Shown here: positions 34,401-42,327 of the stretch, piece after piece
Position numbering within the stretch: position 1 is the stretch's first letter
Layout of the letters: the number at the start of each line of letters is the position of its first letter
DNA from: Sphingomonas sp. SUN019
Lineage (GTDB): Bacteria > Pseudomonadota > Alphaproteobacteria > Sphingomonadales > Sphingomonadaceae
DNA length: 64,000 nt
Direction of reading: 5' to 3'
Assembly: GCF_024758705.1 (NCBI RefSeq)
Contig: NZ_CP096971.1
Coordinates: 1,550,001 to 1,614,000, forward strand
The notes under the pieces: generated by a model
What the model saw: the letters and a program-made list of their open reading frames with translations, nothing else
Told to the model about the DNA's origin: nothing
Databases searched by the model: none
Translations under genes and position numbers: made by a program

Positions 34401-34812
34401 CGAGGTCGCCGGGATCATCCTGGTACGGCAGCGCCCCGGCTCGGCGAAGGGCATTCTGTTCATCACGATCGAGGACGAGACCGGCATCGCCAACGGCATC
34501 CTGTGGCCCGACCGGTTCGAGGCGCAGCGCCGCACCGTCATGTCCGCCGCGATGGTCAGCATCAAGGGCCGCGTGCAGAAGGAGGGGATCGTGATCCATG
34601 TGATCGCCGACCTCATCACCGATCTGACGCCGCTGCTCAGGCAGGTCGGCGACATCGATCTTCCCCGAATGACCTCCCCCGGCGATAGCGCGACGCATCC
34701 TGGCGCGCCCGATCGCGGCGATGCGGGCTGGCGTCCGAAAGGCCGCACCGACTACCATTTCCGCGAACGGCCTGAGGACGTGATCCCGATCCGCAGCCAC
34801 GACTTCCATTGA
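31426..34812 (+). CDS. dnaE2: Error-prone DNA polymerase III alpha subunit DnaE2
   Basis: A 1128-residue C-family polymerase for translesion synthesis with ImuA and ImuB. The N-terminal PHP domain has VTTHFSFLRGASAPQDLFE and LGIVDRNSVAGV; the catalytic palm has GRGSAANSLICYVLKVTSID and the Asp triad region NEPPDIDIDFEHERREEVI; the C-terminal OB fold is GILFITIEDETGIANGILWP. GTG start, directly followed by KYSELQVTTHFS as in other DnaE2 proteins. Odd: residues ~807-838 are encoded by a palindromic repeat. No GAAC-N7-GAAC box is visible in the 44-base upstream spacer. Confidence 0.92.
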   Translation: MKYSELQVTTHFSFLRGASAPQDLFETAAKLGIPALGIVDRNSVAGVVRGLVAAEQISAQGTPMRMVAGCRLDLVDGTSLLVWPEDRAAWSRLTRLLTLGKARADPQHGEKGQCFLHWEDVAAHADGLVAALVPDLRDICTQDRPLRWMADVFGRRGHVCMTHYRRSGEALRLHRLDEAAQRFGLTPLATCDVLYHSPDQRMLQDVVTAIRQKCTIDDLGHRRERSFDRHLQSPREMARRFRHHPEAITATEAIVERCTFSLRELDYQYPDERVMTRQTPQRALERMAWDALKKLFAGGKPRAYRRLLHKELKLVHRLSYAPYFLTVHSIVEYARSQKILCQGRGSAANSLICYVLKVTSIDPVKHELLFERFVSGQRNEPPDIDIDFEHERREEVIQWIYDTYGRDHAALTAVVSRFRTRGAVREVGKALGISEDVTSALAGQVWGWSNEGVPDAHVAALNLDRSERRLALTLDLAKQLLGTPRHLSQHPGGFVLTRDRLDHLVPIEPAAMVDRRVVEWEKLDIEELGFMKVDILGLGMLGCMRRAFDLLAQHKNQHITLDANILQRDDKPTFEMICRADTLGVFQIESRAQMSMLPRMRPENFYDIAIQVAIVRPGPIQGDMVHPYLKRREQQREGKVAIEYPSPKLRAVLKKTLGVPLFQEQAMQVAILGAGFSPLQADGLRRAMATFKMTGGVGKFQKPLIAGMLNNGIVQDFAERLVKQIEGFGSYGFPESHAASFAKIAYASCWMKCHHPDIFCAALLNAQPMGFYAPAQIVRDARDHGVDVRPVCALESEWDTKLLSSDPVIPAKAGIHNHVISNGIDSAATMDPRLCRDDDRKNNKACTLSLRLGMRIVTGLSADHAGRILVAREERRFISIEDVWRRSGVPLAALEKLATADAFHALGLDRRQALWAIKGLGETPLPLLATIERREPSVTLKALTAGREVVEDYRATQLTLRAHPLSFLRGELTRRRMTRCGDLSTTEDGRHVEVAGIILVRQRPGSAKGILFITIEDETGIANGILWPDRFEAQRRTVMSAAMVSIKGRVQKEGIVIHVIADLITDLTPLLRQVGDIDLPRMTSPGDSATHPGAPDRGDAGWRPKGRTDYHFRERPEDVIPIRSHDFH
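33846..33940. repeat. Long palindromic repeat inside dnaE2
   Basis: Left arm CGTCATCCCCGCGAAAGCGG plus GGATCCAT; right arm ATGGATCCCCGCCTTTGCCG plus GGATGACG. It is read as PVIPAKAGIH through MDPRLCRDDD in the dnaE2 frame without a stop. The same arms, with GACCCA instead of GATCCA, form the intergenic copy at 46990-47094. Confidence 0.9.
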
Positions 34813-34851
34813 TAAAGCGCATGACTTAGTCTGCCCGTACAGGAGAGCGTC

Positions 34852-36135
34852 ATGGCCGCAGCAGCACTCGTCCCGGACCCGTCCGATAAGGCCGCATTCG
34901 ACGCCGCGATCGTCGATCCGGACAGCTATGCGCATGAGGAACGCTATCACGCGATCTTCAAGACGTTGCGGGATGAGGCCCCGGTCTATTGGTGCGAACC
35001 CGCGGGATATCGCCCGTTCTGGACCGTCGCGCGCCACGCCGACATCATCCGCGTCGAGCTCGATACCGACACGTTCCTGAACGACCCGCGGCTGACCCTG
35101 TCGTCGATCGCCGACGAGGAACGGGTGAAGGCGATGACCGGCGGCAGCGACAAACTGACGCGCAACCTGGTCAGCATGGACAATCCCGACCACCGGCACT
35201 TTCGCAGCATGACGCAGGGGTATTTCTCGGCGAAGCACATGCGGCGGCTGGAGGATCAGATCCGCACGCTTGCGCGGCAGAGCGTCGACCATATGGCGGC
35301 GCTGGGTGGCGAGTGCGATTTCGCCGCCGACGTCGCGATCTGGTTTCCGCTGCGGGTCATCATGATGACGCTCGGTGCGCCGCCCGAGGACGAGAAGTTC
35401 CTGATGAAGATCACGCAGGAGGTGTTTGGCGCGCAGGATCCCGACACGATGCGGCCCGAGAACGTCGGGGGGCTGTTCGCGACGATCGCGGAGTTCAACG
35501 CCTGGTGCGACCGGATCACCGACGACCGCAAGACCAATCCCCGCGACGACGTATCGACGATCATCGCGAATGCGACGCTGACCGACGGATCGCCGATGCG
35601 CAATCTGGAGGCGATGAGCTATTACCTCATCATCGCGGCGGCCGGACACGACACCACCAGTTCGTCGTCGTCGGCGGGAATGCTGGAGCTGATCCGCAAC
35701 CCGGACGAGATGGCGAAACTGCGCGCCGATCCGTCGCTGCTGCCGAACGCGGTCGACGAATTCATCCGCTGGTCGTCGCCGGTGAAGCATTTCTTCCGCA
35801 CTGCCGCCCGCGACACCGAGGTGGCGGGGGTGAAGATCAAGGCTGGCGACGGGCTGGTGATGGCCTATCCGTCGGCGAACCGAGACGAAGCGGTGTTCGC
35901 CGATCCCTTCGCCTTTCGCGTCGACCGGGCGGAGGCGCGCAAGCATCTTGCGTTCGGCTACGGCCCGCATCTGTGCCTGGGGCAGCATCTCGCCAAGATG
36001 GAAATTCGCATCCTGTTCGAGGAATTGTTCGCGCGGTTCGAGGGGTTCGAACTGACCGGCGAACCGGCGTGGACACGATCGAGCTTCGTATCGGGCATGA
36101 AGCGGATGCCGATCCGTTACCGCGCTCGTTCTTAG
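34852..36135 (+). CDS. Cytochrome P450
   Basis: A 427-residue soluble bacterial P450 monooxygenase. The heme ligand loop is FGYGPHLCLGQHLAKME (Cys about residue 374), the oxygen-activating I-helix is IIAAAGHDTTSSSSSAG, and the K-helix ExxR is in VDEFIRWSSPVKHF. AGGAG precedes the ATG by 8 bases. No ferredoxin or reductase gene is adjacent, so electrons must come from partners elsewhere. Similar P450s act on terpenes, steroids or fatty acids; the substrate cannot be told here. Confidence 0.92.
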   Translation: MAAAALVPDPSDKAAFDAAIVDPDSYAHEERYHAIFKTLRDEAPVYWCEPAGYRPFWTVARHADIIRVELDTDTFLNDPRLTLSSIADEERVKAMTGGSDKLTRNLVSMDNPDHRHFRSMTQGYFSAKHMRRLEDQIRTLARQSVDHMAALGGECDFAADVAIWFPLRVIMMTLGAPPEDEKFLMKITQEVFGAQDPDTMRPENVGGLFATIAEFNAWCDRITDDRKTNPRDDVSTIIANATLTDGSPMRNLEAMSYYLIIAAAGHDTTSSSSSAGMLELIRNPDEMAKLRADPSLLPNAVDEFIRWSSPVKHFFRTAARDTEVAGVKIKAGDGLVMAYPSANRDEAVFADPFAFRVDRAEARKHLAFGYGPHLCLGQHLAKMEIRILFEELFARFEGFELTGEPAWTRSSFVSGMKRMPIRYRARS

Positions 36136-37776
36136 TCAACGAATCGCATAGCGCTCCTGAAAGGCGCGGATCACGCCGTTGGTCCAGCCAAAGCCGTCCT
36201 GTGTCGGATATTCCCCGCCGCTACCCGCGCGGCTGCGTTCGACGTCGTATTTCTCGAGCAATTTGCCCGACGCGCGATATTCGCGCTCGGCGGTGGCGAC
36301 GAAGCGCGACGCGATCTGCTGCGCCAGATCGTCGCGGCCGTAACGCCGCAGGCCATCGGCGGCGACCCATTGCAGCGGCGCCCAGCCGTTGGGCTTGTCC
36401 CATTGCTGCCCGGTGTCGACCGTCGTCGTGCGCAGGCCGTTCGGAGCGAGCAAATCGCGCGCGATCGTCGTCGCGACGCGGGCCGCGCGATCGGGCCGGG
36501 CAAGACCGGCAAACAGCGGATAGACCGTCGCCGCGGTGATGCCAGGGCGCACCTTCTGCCGCTTCATGTCCCAGTCGCCGTAGCGCCCGCCCGCATCGTC
36601 CCACAGCCAGTTCTCGATCGCGCGCCCGCGGGTGGCGGCCAGCGCGGCAAAGCGGTCGACGCACGCCGCATCGCCCGCCCCGCGACAGCCGTCGGCGATC
36701 GCGCGCTCCAGCCCCCAGAGCAGGCTGTTGAGATCGACCGGCACGATATTGGTCGTGTCGATCGTCGTCAGCGTTCGCCCGTCGGCCAGCCAACGCGAGG
36801 AATAATCCCAGCCGCTTTCCGCGCCCGCGCGCAGGTGGCGATAGACCTCGGGCAGCGGCCGTCCGCTCGCCTTCGCGGTCTCGACATCCTCGCGCCAGGA
36901 TTCGTCGCGCGGCGTCTCGCGCGCATCCCAGTAGTGCTGGAGTTCGGCCCCGTCGGGGGTAATGATGCTGCGTTCCGGCGTGGTCCAGTACGCGTGTTCG
37001 CGCCGCAGCGCCGTCAGCCGCCGCGCCTTCACCGCAGGGTCCGTGGCGCGCGACAGACCCATCATCAGGTACAGGAACGGCGGCTGCGAACGGCTGAGAT
37101 AATAGGTCCGCGCGCCGTTCGGGACATGGCCGTAGCGTTCGACCAGCGATACGAAATCGTCGATCATCCCCTCGATCAGCGCATCCTGCCCGTCCGCGCG
37201 CAGGCCGAGCATCGTGAAATAGCTGTCCCAGTAATAAATCTCGCGAAACCGTCCGCCCGGCACGACGAACGACCGCGGCAGGGGAAGCGCGGTCGAACCG
37301 GGGCCGGGCTGCACCGGCGGACGCGTCAGTTGCGGCCAGAGCACTCGGATATGCTCGGCGAGCGGAGGGCGGGCGGCGTCCGCGGGGGCGGCGCGGTCGG
37401 ACGGCACGTCGAAATTGACGAGCACGAACGCCCGCAAGGCGTCATCAGTCGCGAAATCCCCCGCGGCGTAATCGCGCATGATCGCTGCGACCGGGCGACG
37501 CGGCGTCGCGTCGACGAAGGTCTTGCCGTCGGGAAAGATACGCCGCTCCTGCACCGCCGCAAACAATGCGCCGTAGGTGTCGGCGGGCGTCGCGACCTGC
37601 GCCGCGGACGCGACCGGCGGCGTCGCGGGGACGGTCGCACACCCGGCCAGCGCGAGCACCGCGAACGATTGCAGAAAACGAATGTTGAGAATGTTGAGAC
37701 GCTGGCGCGTTTTTCCGGCACGCCCCACGCCGTCATCGATGCGGACAGGATCGGCGAAAGGCGCATTCTCGGTCAT
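36136..37776 (-). CDS. treA: Periplasmic trehalase (GH37), lipoprotein-like
   Basis: Hydrolyses trehalose to glucose. Both trehalase signatures are present: PGGRFREIYYWDSYF near residue 175 and QWDKPNGWAPLQW near residue 458, and the length (546 aa as drawn) fits GH37. A lipobox LALAGC sits at residues 41-46, so export as a lipoprotein is likely and translation probably starts later than the ATG at 37776; the first ~33 codons run through a dispersed repeat (TRQRLNILNI) and may not be translated. Stop codons of this gene and the P450 gene are adjacent. Confidence 0.88.
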   Translation of the reverse strand: MTENAPFADPVRIDDGVGRAGKTRQRLNILNIRFLQSFAVLALAGCATVPATPPVASAAQVATPADTYGALFAAVQERRIFPDGKTFVDATPRRPVAAIMRDYAAGDFATDDALRAFVLVNFDVPSDRAAPADAARPPLAEHIRVLWPQLTRPPVQPGPGSTALPLPRSFVVPGGRFREIYYWDSYFTMLGLRADGQDALIEGMIDDFVSLVERYGHVPNGARTYYLSRSQPPFLYLMMGLSRATDPAVKARRLTALRREHAYWTTPERSIITPDGAELQHYWDARETPRDESWREDVETAKASGRPLPEVYRHLRAGAESGWDYSSRWLADGRTLTTIDTTNIVPVDLNSLLWGLERAIADGCRGAGDAACVDRFAALAATRGRAIENWLWDDAGGRYGDWDMKRQKVRPGITAATVYPLFAGLARPDRAARVATTIARDLLAPNGLRTTTVDTGQQWDKPNGWAPLQWVAADGLRRYGRDDLAQQIASRFVATAEREYRASGKLLEKYDVERSRAGSGGEYPTQDGFGWTNGVIRAFQERYAIR

Positions 37777-37816
37777 CGCCGCACCAAAGCACAGGTCGCC
37801 GTCTGTAGGAAAGCGC
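37681..37816 (-). repeat. Dispersed repeat, partial copy C at the trehalase 5' end
   Basis: On the plus strand, AATGTTGAGAATGTTGAGAC plus GCTGGCG (37681-37707) matches the reverse of the imuA-side module, and GTCTGTAGGAAAGCGCG (37800-37816) matches the other end of copies A and B. The ~90 bases between are not recognisably similar. It overlaps the annotated 5' end of treA. Confidence 0.6.
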
Positions 37817-37836
37817 GGTTTCCGGTGGTGCGCAGA

Positions 37837-38280
37837 TCAATAATCGACCGGCACGTAATAGGCGCCCTTGCTGTCGTAATGCCTGCCGTCGACCGTCAGC
37901 ATCCAGTCGCCCCACGGATCCTTCGGCCCGATCGACAGCGACGCGCCGCACACCGGTTTCTCGAAATAGCTATACCATGATCCGGCGCGCGACCGGCCGT
38001 AGACGTCGATCGCCTGACCGCCGCGACAGGCGGCGGACGGGGCCGTCACGACGAACTGCGAATCCGGGCCGTCGTAGATCTGCATCTTTCCGAAGCACGC
38101 CTTGGGGTGCTGGCCATGTTTCAGCCCATCGGCCCTGGCGATCGCGCGGCCCTCGGTCACGACCGGTCCGGCGCAGGCGACCGCAATCGCCTTGCCCCGC
38201 GGCGTCATCGCGGCGGGGGCGGCGATCGGGATAGCTGCGAGGACGGCGGCGAGCGGGGCGACGATCAGGATCGGGCGCAT
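37837..38280 (-). CDS. Exported hypothetical protein
   Basis: A 147-residue protein with a signal peptide (ILIVAPLAAVLAAIPIAAPA). The mature part has four Cys (VACAGPVV, KACFGKM, SAACRGG, KPVCGAS) that could form two disulphides in the periplasm, and a C-terminal DPWGDWMLTVDGRHYDSKGA. It does not match a family I know. It lies upstream of treA on the same strand, separated by the repeat. Confidence 0.6.
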   Translation of the reverse strand: MRPILIVAPLAAVLAAIPIAAPAAMTPRGKAIAVACAGPVVTEGRAIARADGLKHGQHPKACFGKMQIYDGPDSQFVVTAPSAACRGGQAIDVYGRSRAGSWYSYFEKPVCGASLSIGPKDPWGDWMLTVDGRHYDSKGAYYVPVDY

Positions 38281-38398
38281 CGGTCATTCTCCCGGAGTCG
38301 GTGGCGCGCGACGCCGACACCGCGCATAATCGCGGTTCGAGGCGCGGGCGAACCGGTCATTCGGGGGATGATGCGCGTACCGATGGACGGAGGCGATG

Positions 38399-38755
38399 AT
38401 GACGCATGCGCATATGACGGTCGCGATCGTGCCGAGCGGCGATCTCGACGCGAGCGAAGCCTTTTATCGGCGGCTCGGCTTCAGCGTCGACAGCGACTAC
38501 GGCCACTACCGCATCCTGTCCGACGGCCGCGGCTGGCACCTGCACCTGACCCGCGTCGACGGCTGGCCTGCGAATGTGGAGGACAATCCGTTCGGGTTGT
38601 ATTTGTACGTCGACGATGTCGATGCGGTGGCCGACCGCGTGCGCGACCTGATCATCGAACCGGGATCCCCGCATTTGAAGCCGTGGGGCACATATGAGTT
38701 TGCAGTCAGCGATCCGAGCGGGGTGCTGGTGCGGATCGGGCGGGTTATGGATTGA
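38399..38755 (+). CDS. VOC-family (glyoxalase/bleomycin-resistance-like) protein
   Basis: A 118-residue single VOC module. The pattern starts MTVAIVPSGDLDASEAFYRR with LGFSV, then WHLHLTRVDGW and GLYLYVDDVDAVADRVRDL, and ends EFAVSDPSGVLVRIGR, as in bleomycin-resistance-type dimers. A GGAGG site lies 5 bases before the chosen ATG. Ligand or substrate is unknown. Confidence 0.82.
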   Translation: MTHAHMTVAIVPSGDLDASEAFYRRLGFSVDSDYGHYRILSDGRGWHLHLTRVDGWPANVEDNPFGLYLYVDDVDAVADRVRDLIIEPGSPHLKPWGTYEFAVSDPSGVLVRIGRVMD

Positions 38756-38795
38756 TGGCCGTCAAGACGGCATGAAAGCGGGTCGGGCGAGGTCA

Positions 38796-38916
38796 AAGTT
38801 CACACAAGTTCAGACGAAACGCGCCCTTCGCGTCACGTTGGCCGACGATGTGAAAGGCGCGACATTTGGTTGTCCTGCGGGAAGTAATACGAGTGCCGGT
38901 CTGTAGGAAAGCCGTG
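38796..38916 (-). repeat. Dispersed repeat, copy B
   Basis: Read on the minus strand, GGCTTTCCTACAGACCGGCA, CTTTCACATCGTCGGCCAAC, GGGCGCGTTTCGTCTGAACT and TGTGTGAACTTTG follow each other in the same order as copy A at 27748-27870. It fills most of the 273-base gap between the VOC gene and the ATP-grasp gene. Confidence 0.75.
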
Positions 38917-39028
38917 CGCTCAGCGCTTTCGCAACGCCCGTTTGCGGTCATCAACGATAGAGGCTGAAGTACGCTGTTGCGCTCGGTTCGCAGGTGGAAC
39001 AATGTAGTTCGTAACATGGTTGGCCGGG

Positions 39029-39907
39029 ATGAATTTCTTTCCGCAAAACGACCGCCCCGGCGATCAGAGTGCACGTTTGCGTGTAGCTCTGACATATCTC
39101 TGGCGGCACAATCGCCTGCCCAATCTGGCAAATCCCACGCTATTCACCGAGCTGGTCCAGCTTCGCAAATTGCGTGATCGCGACCCCCGAATGCCCGCGA
39201 TGGCCGACAAGGTAGCGGTCAAATCGGTTGTGGCCGCTCAATTGGGACGCGAATGGGTCATCCCGATGCTATGGTCGGGGGATTTGCTACCTAGGCATTT
39301 TCCGTGGGAATGTCCGGTGGTCGTCAAATCGCGCCATGGCTGCAATCAAAACGTATTCGTCCGTCACGGGCCGTCAGACTGGAGCGCCGCGCGCTTTTCG
39401 TCCGCGAGATGGATGACCCGCGATTATGGTTGGTGGCTGGACGAGTGGCTCTACGCCCACATTCCGCGGGGGCTGCTGATCGAGCCCATGATCGGGAACG
39501 GCTCCGATCTGCCGATCGACTACAAGATCTACGTGTTTGGCGGGCAGGCGACGCACGTTCAGGTTCACCTCGGTCGCGAACGCAACCATCGCTGGGTGAT
39601 GCACGATATGAATTGGCGCGCGATCGCGAACAACGCGCCATCGGTGCGCCGACCAACGGCCCTCCTGGCAATGGCGGCCGCAGCCGAACATCTGGCGGAA
39701 GGCTTCAGTTTTGCACGAGTTGATTTTTACCAACCGAGTGACCAGCCACTTTTCGGCGAAATCAGTTTTTATCCTGGATCAGGGCTGGACGTCTTTGACC
39801 CGCCGGAACTCGACGGTGAAATGGGCCGGTTATGGCTCGAGACAACGGCCCTCGCGGCGTGTCAAACCGCTATCGGAAGCAAAATCAATGCGGCAGCACG
39901 AGCGTAA
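39029..39907 (+). CDS. TupA-like ATP-grasp protein
   Basis: A 292-residue protein of the TupA-like ATP-grasp group, members of which add amino acids or glycans to teichuronopeptide or surface polysaccharides. Visible blocks: NPTLFTELVQLRKLRDRDPR near the start, MADKVAVKSVVAAQLG, FVVVKSRHGCNQN-like (CPVVVKSRHGCNQNVFVRHG), IDYKIYVFGGQATHVQVHLG and the metal-binding DFYQPSDQPLFGEISFYPGSG. ATG at 39029; an in-frame TTG lies 3 codons before. No polysaccharide genes adjoin. Lower GC than neighbours suggests transfer. Confidence 0.75.
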   Translation: MNFFPQNDRPGDQSARLRVALTYLWRHNRLPNLANPTLFTELVQLRKLRDRDPRMPAMADKVAVKSVVAAQLGREWVIPMLWSGDLLPRHFPWECPVVVKSRHGCNQNVFVRHGPSDWSAARFSSARWMTRDYGWWLDEWLYAHIPRGLLIEPMIGNGSDLPIDYKIYVFGGQATHVQVHLGRERNHRWVMHDMNWRAIANNAPSVRRPTALLAMAAAAEHLAEGFSFARVDFYQPSDQPLFGEISFYPGSGLDVFDPPELDGEMGRLWLETTALAACQTAIGSKINAAARA

Positions 39908-39997
39908 GTAACGATCGCGCCTCGTAATAACCGAAAACGCCGATTTCCACCGACAGCGGTCATCCCCATTTTGCGCGGGGTCGGCCTAGAGACCGCC

Positions 39998-41020
39998 TCA
40001 CATCCTCGCCACGGTCTGTTCGATCACCCCGAAGATCGGATGATGCCGGTCATCCTCCGCCCAGATTCGCACCGTGTCGCCCGCCTTCAGGAAGGGCGTC
40101 ACGGGCGCGCCGGTGTTGATCGTTTCGATCGTGCGGACCTCCGCCAGGCAGGAATAGCCGACGCCGCCGTCGGCGATCGGCTTGCCGGGGCCGCCGTCGG
40201 CGTCGCGGTTCGAAACGGTGCCGGAGCCGATGATCGTGCCTGCGCCGAGTTTGCGCGTCTTCGCGGCGTGCGCGATCAGCGTACCGAAGTCGAACGTCAT
40301 GTCCTCGCCCGCCTCGGCGCGGCCAAACGGCTGGCCGTTCAGGTCGACCATCAGCTTGCGGTGGAGCTTTCCGTCCTTCCACCAGTCGCCCAGACTTTCG
40401 GGCGTGACGAACACCGGCGACATCGCGCTGGCGGGTTTGGACTGGAAAAAGCCGAAGCCCTTGCCCAGTTCGCCGGGGATCAGGTTGCGCAGGGACACGT
40501 CGTTGGTCAGGCCGACGAGCAAAATCGCATCCAGCGCCTGTTCGCGCTTCGCGCCCATCGGAACGTCGCCGGTGACGACCACTACCTCCGCCTCTAGGTC
40601 GCAGCCCCAGGCCTCATCAGCCAGCGGAATGTCGTCGCGCGGCCCCAGGAACCCGTCCGATCCGCCCTGATACATTAACGGGTCATGCCAGAAGCTGTCG
40701 GGCATCTCCGCCGAGCGCGCCTGACGCACCAGCGCGACATGGTTCACGTAGGCCGATCCGTCGGCCCATTGATACGCGCGCGGCAGCGGCGCGGCGGCGT
40801 CGCGTTCGTGGAAGCGGCGCATCGGAATCATCTCATGCGCCAGATCGGTCGCGAGATTTTCCAGCGCGGGGGCGATATTGGCCCAATCGTCCAGCGCGGC
40901 CTGCAATGTGGGCGCGATATGGCTCGCATCGGCGCACCACGCCAGATCGTCCGACACCACGACGAGCTTGCCGTCGCGCCCCCGTTTTGGATCGGCCTGT
41001 TTCAGGCTGGCCAGTTTCAT
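39998..41020 (-). CDS. Fumarylacetoacetate hydrolase (FAH) family protein
   Basis: A 340-residue metal-dependent C-C hydrolase. It has the FAH metal site in WGCDLEAEVVVVTGD (acidic cluster near residue 150) and the downstream LVGLTNDVSLRNLIPGELG, FQSKPASAMSPVFVTPESLG and GAGTIIGSGTVSN, as in fumarylacetoacetase-type proteins acting on 2,4-diketo acids. GAGGAAGC precedes the ATG. Tyrosine/homogentisate breakdown is the usual setting, but no other gene of that pathway is nearby, so the substrate is open. Confidence 0.85.
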   Translation of the reverse strand: MKLASLKQADPKRGRDGKLVVVSDDLAWCADASHIAPTLQAALDDWANIAPALENLATDLAHEMIPMRRFHERDAAAPLPRAYQWADGSAYVNHVALVRQARSAEMPDSFWHDPLMYQGGSDGFLGPRDDIPLADEAWGCDLEAEVVVVTGDVPMGAKREQALDAILLVGLTNDVSLRNLIPGELGKGFGFFQSKPASAMSPVFVTPESLGDWWKDGKLHRKLMVDLNGQPFGRAEAGEDMTFDFGTLIAHAAKTRKLGAGTIIGSGTVSNRDADGGPGKPIADGGVGYSCLAEVRTIETINTGAPVTPFLKAGDTVRIWAEDDRHHPIFGVIEQTVARM

Positions 41021-41172
41021 GCGCTTCCTCTCTTTGTCCTGCACCGACCCTAGACCTGTGATCGCGTGCGCGGAAGGCGTCGCGTAGGGGACCGGCGCGG
41101 CCATAACAAAAGTTACTTGACCCTCTGCGGCCCGCCCGCGACAAGCGGACGAAACATCAACAGGATATATCC

Positions 41173-42327
41173 ATGTCGCTCGACACGCTGCCCGGCCGCT
41201 TCGCCTATAACGAGGATCACGAGGCGTTCCGCCAGACCGTGCGCAGCTTCCTGATGAAGGACGGCGTGCCGCACGTCGACCAGTGGGAGAAGGACCGGCT
41301 GGTGCCGAAGTCGTTCTGGCGCGCGGCGGGCGAGATCGGGATGCTGTGCCCGACCGCGCCCGAGGAGTATGGCGGGCTGGGGCTCGATTTCGGCTACAAT
41401 GCGATCGTCAACGAGGAAATGGCCTATGCGGGCGTCCCCGCGGGCTTCTCGCTCCAGTCGGACATCGTCGCCGGCTATGTCGAGCATTACGGCAGCGAGG
41501 AGCAGAAGAAGGAGTGGCTTCCCAAGATGGTCTCGGGCGAGATCGTCACCGCGATCGCGATGACCGAGCCGGGCACGGGCAGCGACCTGCAATCGATCCG
41601 CACCACCGCGAAGAAAGACGGCAATCACTACGTCCTGAACGGCAGCAAGACCTATATCACGAACGGCCAGAACACCGATCTGACGCTGGTCGTGGCGAAG
41701 ACCGATCCGACCGCGCAACCGGCGTATAAGGGCATGTCGATCATCCTGGTCGAAAGCGACCGGGAGGGGTTCAAGAAGGGGCGCAAGCTCGACAAGATCG
41801 GGCAGGATTCGGCCGATACGTCGGAATTGTTCTTCGAGGACGTCCGCGTGCCGATCACCAATTGCCTGGGCGAAGAGGGCATGGGCTTTATCTATCTGAT
41901 GAGCCAGTTGCCGCAGGAACGGCTGTCGATCGCGGTCGGCGTGCAGGCGTCGGCGCAGAAGGCGTTCGACGAGACGGTCGAATTCACCAAGGACCGGAAA
42001 GCGTTCAAAGGCACCGTGTTCGATTTCCAGAACACCAAGTTCGTGCTCGCTGATCTGAAGGCGAAGCTGCAGGTGGGCTGGGCGCATCTCGACTGGGCGA
42101 TCAAGCGCCATCTGGCGGGCGAGTTGACCAACGAGGAGGGGGCCGCGGCGAAGCTGTGGCACACCGACCTGCAATGGGAGGTGATGGACAAATGCCTCCA
42201 GCTCCACGGCGGTGCCGGCTACATGAACGAATATCCGATCGCGCGCGCATGGCGCGGGGCGCGGGTCAGCCGGATTTACGGGGGCACGAACGAGATCATG
42301 AAGGAGGTTATCGCGAGGAAGCTGTAG
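41173..42327 (+). CDS. Acyl-CoA dehydrogenase
   Basis: A 384-residue FAD enzyme for the first step of beta-oxidation or branched-chain acyl-CoA oxidation. Signature 1 is ITAIAMTEPGTGSDLQS-like (VTAIAMTEPGTGSDLQSIRT), followed by YVLNGSKTYITNGQNTDLTL, and the C-terminal signature QLHGGAGYMNEYPIARAWRG with YGGTNEIMKEVIARKL. Length is normal. Long-chain-type ACADs share the FTKDRKAFKGTVFDFQN motif seen here. It stands alone after a divergent FAH gene. Confidence 0.92.
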   Translation: MSLDTLPGRFAYNEDHEAFRQTVRSFLMKDGVPHVDQWEKDRLVPKSFWRAAGEIGMLCPTAPEEYGGLGLDFGYNAIVNEEMAYAGVPAGFSLQSDIVAGYVEHYGSEEQKKEWLPKMVSGEIVTAIAMTEPGTGSDLQSIRTTAKKDGNHYVLNGSKTYITNGQNTDLTLVVAKTDPTAQPAYKGMSIILVESDREGFKKGRKLDKIGQDSADTSELFFEDVRVPITNCLGEEGMGFIYLMSQLPQERLSIAVGVQASAQKAFDETVEFTKDRKAFKGTVFDFQNTKFVLADLKAKLQVGWAHLDWAIKRHLAGELTNEEGAAAKLWHTDLQWEVMDKCLQLHGGAGYMNEYPIARAWRGARVSRIYGGTNEIMKEVIARKL

